DNA of 64,000 nucleotides from Meandrina meandrites (lineage: Eukaryota > Cnidaria > Anthozoa > Scleractinia > Meandrinidae). The position numbers and the translations under genes were made by a program. The DNA is taken from NCBI GenBank assembly GCA_963693305.1, contig OY855906.1:28805126-28869125 (forward strand), read 5' to 3'. Position 1 is the stretch's first letter. Every line of letters starts with the position of its first letter. The notes below the pieces were generated by a model. The model worked only from the letters and a program-made list of their open reading frames with translations. It was not told the origin of the DNA and ran no database searches. Shown here in pieces: positions 58,985 through 64,000 of this stretch.

Positions 58985-59570
58985 AAAGGAATCTAAATGA
59001 TGAATTTATTCAACTTTTTCAACGGCACAATTGCCTTTTTCATAATTAGTGTGAGCCGGTAGATGGGCCAACACAAAAGTGATTGATACATTACCATATT
59101 TGGTATCTGCTGGGATTCTATCAAGCCAAATCATATTCGTCGATTGTTTTGGCTCATGCCTTATGCCTAAAATGCCTGTTTTCTATTTCTCTTCTATTTA
59201 TTCATATGTAGTGGAAATTAAAACCTAAAGATATCATCGAGCCTAAAAGAACTGAAGTGAAAAGGGAGCCACGATTTTAGTTTTCATCACTCTTGGTTGA
59301 TAAATATAGTTTTAATTTTGTTTATTCTAATTATATATATAATTAGAAACCTTGCGTGGATCAATGCACGTGCACTAAATAATGCCAAGCTGAAGTGTAT
59401 AATTAGCATAACTTACAGCGTGCAATTTATCTTTACCACGGCGACTTACTCTTCAGCTAGGTAAGTTTAAATGAACTGTATTAATTAACTAACTAACGCA
59501 TTTATTCAACGAAACAACAAATATCTCTCGGGTGGTGCATATTAAAACTGGTCGAGATACTGTTATGTCT
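58985..59570 (+). repeat. further partial copy of the receptor spacer
   Basis: ATGATGAATTTATTCAACTT and GATGGGCCAACACAAAAGTG (58997-59085) match 56690-56770 and 5355-5440; the end (about 59500-59550, TCTCGGGTGGTGCATATTAA) matches 57575-57605 and 6525-6545. This is a third spacer in tandem, again without a receptor gene after it. Confidence 0.65.
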
Positions 59571-60370
59571 TGTGGAATCATCGAATGAAATTCGAACAAT
59601 GATGACCTATCTTTCATCTCCAGAAATGATTGAAATTTAAGTCTAGTTTCCGTTTTTAAACACGATTTTAACTTTTTTCATTTGAACTGTAATGCCTTTA
59701 TATTAACTTTTTGATGGTTTTAGATACGCCTGTGAGGCAAGTTGATGAAACGCTTCGTCCTGATGAGTACCTCAAAATGGCTGCAAACATGAATATCGTC
59801 GAAATTTGGCAAGTTTGCACAGCTATAAACGTTTCAATAAGACGATACCGCAAGGTTTCTTTCTGTAGTGACATTGTCTTATGTATCAACTTTTCGGCTG
59901 CGTTGGTTTGATTCAAATAGACCGCCTCACTTTTTCAAAAATAAAGTTTGAATCTGATCCGTTTTCGCGTGTTTCATCAAAGTGTGTAATAGGGGTGTCG
60001 TTAATGTCTTGTTTCTGGCTTGATTCGAAGTCAATGTTCTTGAAAGTCGGTGTGATAAATCAAGAAAACATAATATAACTGGCTGAGGTATTTGTTTGGT
60101 ACAGAGGTTATTCGTTTTTGTTTAATTCATTTTGAAAGTTGTGGTAAATTTAAGCCCTGACATTGGTCGTTACGGGCGCTAGTTTGGGTGAACCGAATAT
60201 CCTTAAAAACTCGAAAAAAATAAATGATCTGGTCAAGCGCATTGTGGTTTTAGTATAAGTACATGAAAGTCTTGCAACACACAAGAAATAAGCGAAATCT
60301 ATTTTTCAAGCCAGATCGAGCAGACCGAAATTACAGAGACCGTCTCTGTAATAGTATGGATACTGCGTTA
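59571..60370. other. no supported gene
   Basis: A 66-aa frame at 59711-59911 starts in a run of plausible codons but has no receptor or other motif. Nothing else seen. Confidence 0.35.
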
Positions 60371-60508
60371 AGTGCTCCCTAGGGTAACGGGCGGCCATTT
60401 TGAATATTAAGTGCGGACTAGGGTTCGAGTGACCATTTTGAATATCAAGTGCGTCCGTAAAGCTTGGGCGGCCATTTTGAATATTAAGTGCGGACTAGGG
60501 TAACGCCT
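60371..60508. repeat. about 40-bp tandem repeat, 3.5 units
   Basis: Units share GGCGGCCATTTTGAATATTA and AGTGCGGACTAGGG, with the middle unit degenerate (GTGACCATTTTGAATATCAA). CCATTTTGAAT is the complement of an ATTCAAAATGG promoter-like motif also present near 27270. Confidence 0.85.
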
Positions 60509-60517
60509 TTTACTACT

Positions 60518-62290
60518 GTCAAGCGTCTGGCCCTTAACTTATTAGTAATATCGAAGATGGAGGACTGAAATCCCCGCATTTGGATTCTATACTTGAAACG
60601 CAAAGAGTCCTTTTCTGCAAAAAAATAGCAAGTGATCAACCACAGAGTTGGAAAACAATTCTCCTGCATTATCTGAGACCCGTAATTATAGAGGCAAATT
60701 TGTTCTATGCTGCAATTATGATTTGAAGAAATTGCCAATAAAGTTGCCAACGTTTTACGAGGAATGCTTCAAAAGTTTTGCAAAATGCTCGGCAACAAAT
60801 TACGAAAGCGTGCAGGAAATAAAAGATTTATCAAAAGCCATTTTATGGAACAATAAATTTATTTGTATTGAAGGCAAGTCTGTGTATTTTAAAGCACTAG
60901 CAGAAAAAGGAATTCTTAGAATGAGGGATTTGATTTCCGAAAACAATGAGCTTATCTTAAAAGGCAATTGCAAACTGAGAGAACTGAATATCTCGCCATT
61001 AGATGTCTTTAGGCTTGTGATACTAATAGATGATCTACCAGTAGAATGGCGTGAATTACGGTCGATGAGTGTTATAAGAGTCTTCAATTATTCGAAAGTA
61101 ACAAATCACCGGGGAATGATGGTTTAACGGTCGAATTGTACAGAGCGTTCTGGCACACATTAGGAAATCTGATGGTAGACAGCCTAAACTATTGGTATGA
61201 CTATGATGAGTTATCAAACTCTCAGAAGTAAGCCATCATAACCTTAATTGAGAAAAAAAAGATAAAGACAGGCGGGACCTAGCGAACTGAAGACCGATCT
61301 CTCTTATCAATGTAGACGTAAAAAATTGGTTCAAAAGCTATTGCCCAGAGGTTAGAAAATGTGTTACCAAATATTATACACCACAATCAATCCGCATATG
61401 TCAAGGGTAGGACCATTTCTGATGCGGTTAGAACGATCGAAGATGTTATGGAATTTTCCAAGAGATACAATATTGAAGGGAGAATTAATGAATTTAAATG
61501 CGCGATTTATAAATGATGTCTTAGAATGGAAAGAAATCTAGGCCTTGCCGTTTCGCGTTGCATTGGATACAAAACTGCGTGAATTTCAGTATAAATTACT
61601 TAATAGGTGTCTTGTGACAAATATCCTTTTATTCAAAATTAACGTTGTACAATCTCAAGCCTGCTCCCTTTGCGGTGAAATCGACGAGTCTCTGGAGCAT
61701 TTTTTTTGTGTCTTGCCATTACTCAAAGAATTTCTGGGCTGAGGTCATCAAATGGCTTGAAAATCTTGACATAAAGATTAAACAACTTTCTGACAAAGAT
61801 ATAATGGTTGGCATTCTGAAGTGCGAGGATGAGTTATTTGTTAACCACATTTTATTAGTCGCCAAACAATATTTATATTCATGTAGACAAAGTAAATCTT
61901 TACCTTCAATAAGAGTATTAAACTCAAAGATTACATTGATTTATCAAATAAAGGCAATGATATCAAAATCAAACAATAAGTTGTCAGCTCACAATAAGAA
62001 ATGGAGAAAGTATAAAAATAAATTAGTATGCAATCCTGCACCGTTAGCCGCAAATTAATAAAAGCATTGTAAAATAACATTTAAAGCAAATAAATGAACT
62101 GAGTACTCTGTGTAAACACCGATTAATTTGTAGTATTTGTAGTGTCTGTTATAGTTTAGTAAAGTAGTTTATAGTGTGGTAATGAAAATATTGCACGTTA
62201 TTTCATTATATTTTTTGTAGTGTTTGTAGTAGTGTTGCAACATAAACATTGTATGTATTTTTTTGAAAACTAATAAAAATAATTAAAATA
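60518..62290 (+). pseudogene. L1/Tx1-like LINE, 5'-truncated second copy with the same rearrangement
   Basis: Aligns with 34905-36816. It starts inside the C-terminal domain (VKRLALN), carries the same junction VEWRELRSM to duplicated RT block (about 61055-61480), then jumps by a deletion directly to RFINDVLEWKE, lacking the MFVYKGDEPF part kept in the first copy. It ends in the zinc-knuckle region (CSLCGEIDESLEH near 61665, with a T-run frameshift) and the family tail. Its A-run at 61252 has 8 A where the other copies have 7. 5' truncation is usual for LINE insertions. Confidence 0.88.
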
Positions 62291-62589
62291 CCAATATATA
62301 TATGCCTGATTTTATGAAAACGGGGTCAGCGTTATTTTCAGCGCTCTGTGCGAAATTCGCCGTAAACGTTTTTTTCTCGCAAGAAACTATCTCCAAAGTA
62401 GACGATATAAAAACTAAAGGAAATGTCATTTTTTTTTCTCTCTTCTCCTTTGACTTATTAACCCTTTCGCGCTGTTTAACACTTTTTTTTCGTTTCTTGG
62501 CCCTCTTTTAAGCCTACTAAAGCCCCAAATGTACATTGACAAAGAGACAAGGGAGACTTTTCTTTGACCCCATTTTCATAAATCGACGT

Positions 62590-62694
<105 letters not shown>

Positions 62695-63866
62695 TTTGCA
62701 GAGTTGGATTATTTGGTCGAAGACATTTATTGCTACTCAGAGTTTCATGCTTCACTCGAAGCAATCAACAGGCAACTGCCAAAAATAACGGATACATTTG
62801 AAGATATACAAAATTTGAAAATACAGAACAATGCCTAGTGGCGTGACATGCAAAGATATGATTGGTTAAGCTAAGTGAGTACGGTTTTTAACAGGAATTT
62901 CTTAGAATGTCTACAAGTAGTCATCAGTTCGCTTCTATTTTTCAGAATGTCTACAAGTAGTCATCAGTTCGCTTCTATTTTTCAGTGTTGACATTTCGGG
63001 TCGACAAATAATAAAATATTTTTCCCACAAACACAAATTACATCTCTTGCTTGAATTACAATATGATCGGGCCTGCTTAACCTTACGCCATTTGATGTTG
63101 TACACAATTTTCCTCTCTTTAAGGCTCCAAATATATTTACTTAATTCGGTTGCTTGTTTGTACCGCTCGTTCCTAAATGAGCATACATGGTTTCTATATC
63201 TTAACTTGAAACTTGTATCGCAAAGTCCAATGTATGTCTCACTTGAGGTTGGTGTCGTGACCTCGGCTTGATAAATGATGTTTTGATCGTTGCATCTTCC
63301 GTCCATGGGGCACGTGCGTGAGTTCCGGCAGTTACAATTTTTATCATTGGTGGGATCAGATTTATTAATTTGAGCTTTGTTGTGGTTGGATATGATTGTT
63401 TTGATATTATTCATGCAGCTATAGCTCAATTTAAGCGTGTTCCGGTTAAAAATTTTGTGCAGTGGATTTGATTTAGGAAAGTGATGATCAATGAGAGAAA
63501 GGAAGCACTTTCCTACGTTCGTTTTGACATTGTTGCTGAAAGGTGGATTGTATCAAAGAATATTTCTGGGACGGTTCCTCCGTGATGGCTGCGTCTCGTT
63601 GCGTGACTCGTTGTAAGAGAGGTTGTAATTATAGCCACTTTTATTGAGTGCTTCTTGGTACAGGGGTTTGGCGTTGTCAAAGCATTGTCGGTCTGAAGAT
63701 ATTTCGGAAAGCCGCTTGTTGATGGAATCTGGGATGTTTTTTAGGATAGATGGTGGATGATTGGATTTCTTGTGCACGTACAATGGGACGTTACCTTCCT
63801 TTGTGAATGGGTAGTGCTTGCCTGTCTGCAGGTCAAGGGTGACGTCTAGGAAGTTTACGATGGTTT
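62695..63866 (-). pseudogene. Penelope-like element fragment: RT thumb and GIY-YIG endonuclease
   Basis: Read on the minus strand from 63866. RT C-terminal part: [48 protein letters not shown]. Then TGA at 63550-63552 where Trp is expected, and the same frame continues through [14 protein letters not shown] and [15 protein letters not shown] into a C-rich linker ([15 protein letters not shown]) and the GIY-YIG domain: [41 protein letters not shown]. This arrangement is diagnostic for Penelope-like retroelements with endonuclease. The 5' part is missing at the TA array (63871-63890), and a 40-bp duplication adds an early stop near the C terminus. Not functional. Confidence 0.92.
62904..62983. 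repeat. 40-bp perfect tandem duplication in the PLE C terminus
   Basis: AGAATGTCTACAAGTAGTCA and the following 20 bases occur twice in a row (62904-62943, 62944-62983). As 40 is not a multiple of 3 the duplication shifts the frame and ends the protein at SEK. Confidence 0.97.
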
Positions 63867-63870
63867 TGTA

Positions 63871-63890
63871 AATATATATATATATATATA
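63871..63890. repeat. short (TA)n at the PLE 5' truncation
   Basis: Ten TA units where the PLE coding homology stops, followed by unrelated CATACACAGTTAAATAGG. Confidence 0.9.
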
Positions 63891-63943
63891 CATACACAGT
63901 TAAATAGGAACAGAAATAAACACAACTATATAAATGAGTGAAA

Positions 63944-63990
63944 ATGTGGTCCAGCCGGGAATTGAACCCGGGTCTCCAGATCCCCAGATC
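63944..63990 (-). mobile_element. tRNA-like SINE head, cut by the window edge
   Basis: On the minus strand GACCCGGGTTCAATTCCCGG is a tRNA T-arm with B box GGTTCAATTCC, preceded by GGGGATCTGGA. The rest lies beyond or at the window end. Confidence 0.5.
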
Positions 63991-64000
63991 CTATATAAAT

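Noticed and set aside
59711..59911. A 66-aa frame where a fourth receptor might be expected after a spacer copy.
   Set aside because: It shows no transmembrane pattern or receptor motif.

Overview
This is a eukaryotic, AT-rich, intron-poor and very repeat-dense window. I infer an anthozoan cnidarian, most likely a stony coral. The basis is a local array of intronless, melanocortin-like class A GPCR genes, several tRNA-headed SINEs that resemble abundant coral repeats, and a mixed load of DIRS, Gypsy, L1/Tx1-like LINE, Penelope-like and DNA elements. The organism call rests on recognition only; no search was run.

Host genes. Three single-exon rhodopsin-class receptor genes lie on the + strand: gene 1 (1-1001, cut by the left edge about 8 codons after its start), gene 2 (6952-7974, 340 aa) and gene 3 (40908-41918, 336 aa). 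All lack Cys3.25 and Pro5.50, have a Tyr in place of the TM6 toggle Trp, and carry a C-x2-C-x-C cluster in extracellular loop 3. This is the pattern of the MECA branch (melanocortin-like). Genes 1 and 2 share about 1 kb of 3' flank, including an old LINE tail. The spacer after gene 1 (about 2.1-6.55 kb) recurs in pieces after gene 3 (45.6 kb, 51.2 kb, 56.1-57.6 kb, 59 kb), so the locus grew by segmental duplication.

1-13.4 kb: genes 1 and 2, small DNA elements (TTAA-flanked MITEs, a foldback MITE, a 1.27-kb TIR element inside a TA microsatellite), an orphan L1-type ORF1 pseudogene and a 0.3-kb tandem duplication. 13.4-21.1 kb: a decayed DIRS (tyrosine recombinase) retrotransposon whose gag is split by a 3788-bp TIR element with a 6-bp target duplication. 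21.15-36.8 kb: an L1/Tx1-like LINE whose endonuclease is split by about 11 kb of DNA bounded by inverted minisatellite arms; its 3' part holds an internal duplication of an RT block. 37.26-40.15 kb: a second, inverted copy of the 3.8-kb element, shorter by exactly five 179-bp repeat units. 40.9-51.2 kb: gene 3, a TTAA-flanked MITE and a 4.2-kb TTAA-flanked element. 51.3-56.06 kb: a complete but disabled Gypsy LTR element with identical-length LTRs and a 5-bp duplication. 56-64 kb: spacer fragments, a 5'-truncated second copy of the rearranged LINE, and a Penelope-like fragment between TA arrays.

Apart from the receptors I find no convincing host gene. The window is best read as a receptor cluster spread apart by nested transposons. 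The paralogous spacers serve as empty-site controls for several insertions. The least explained piece is the 11-kb minisatellite-armed insertion.
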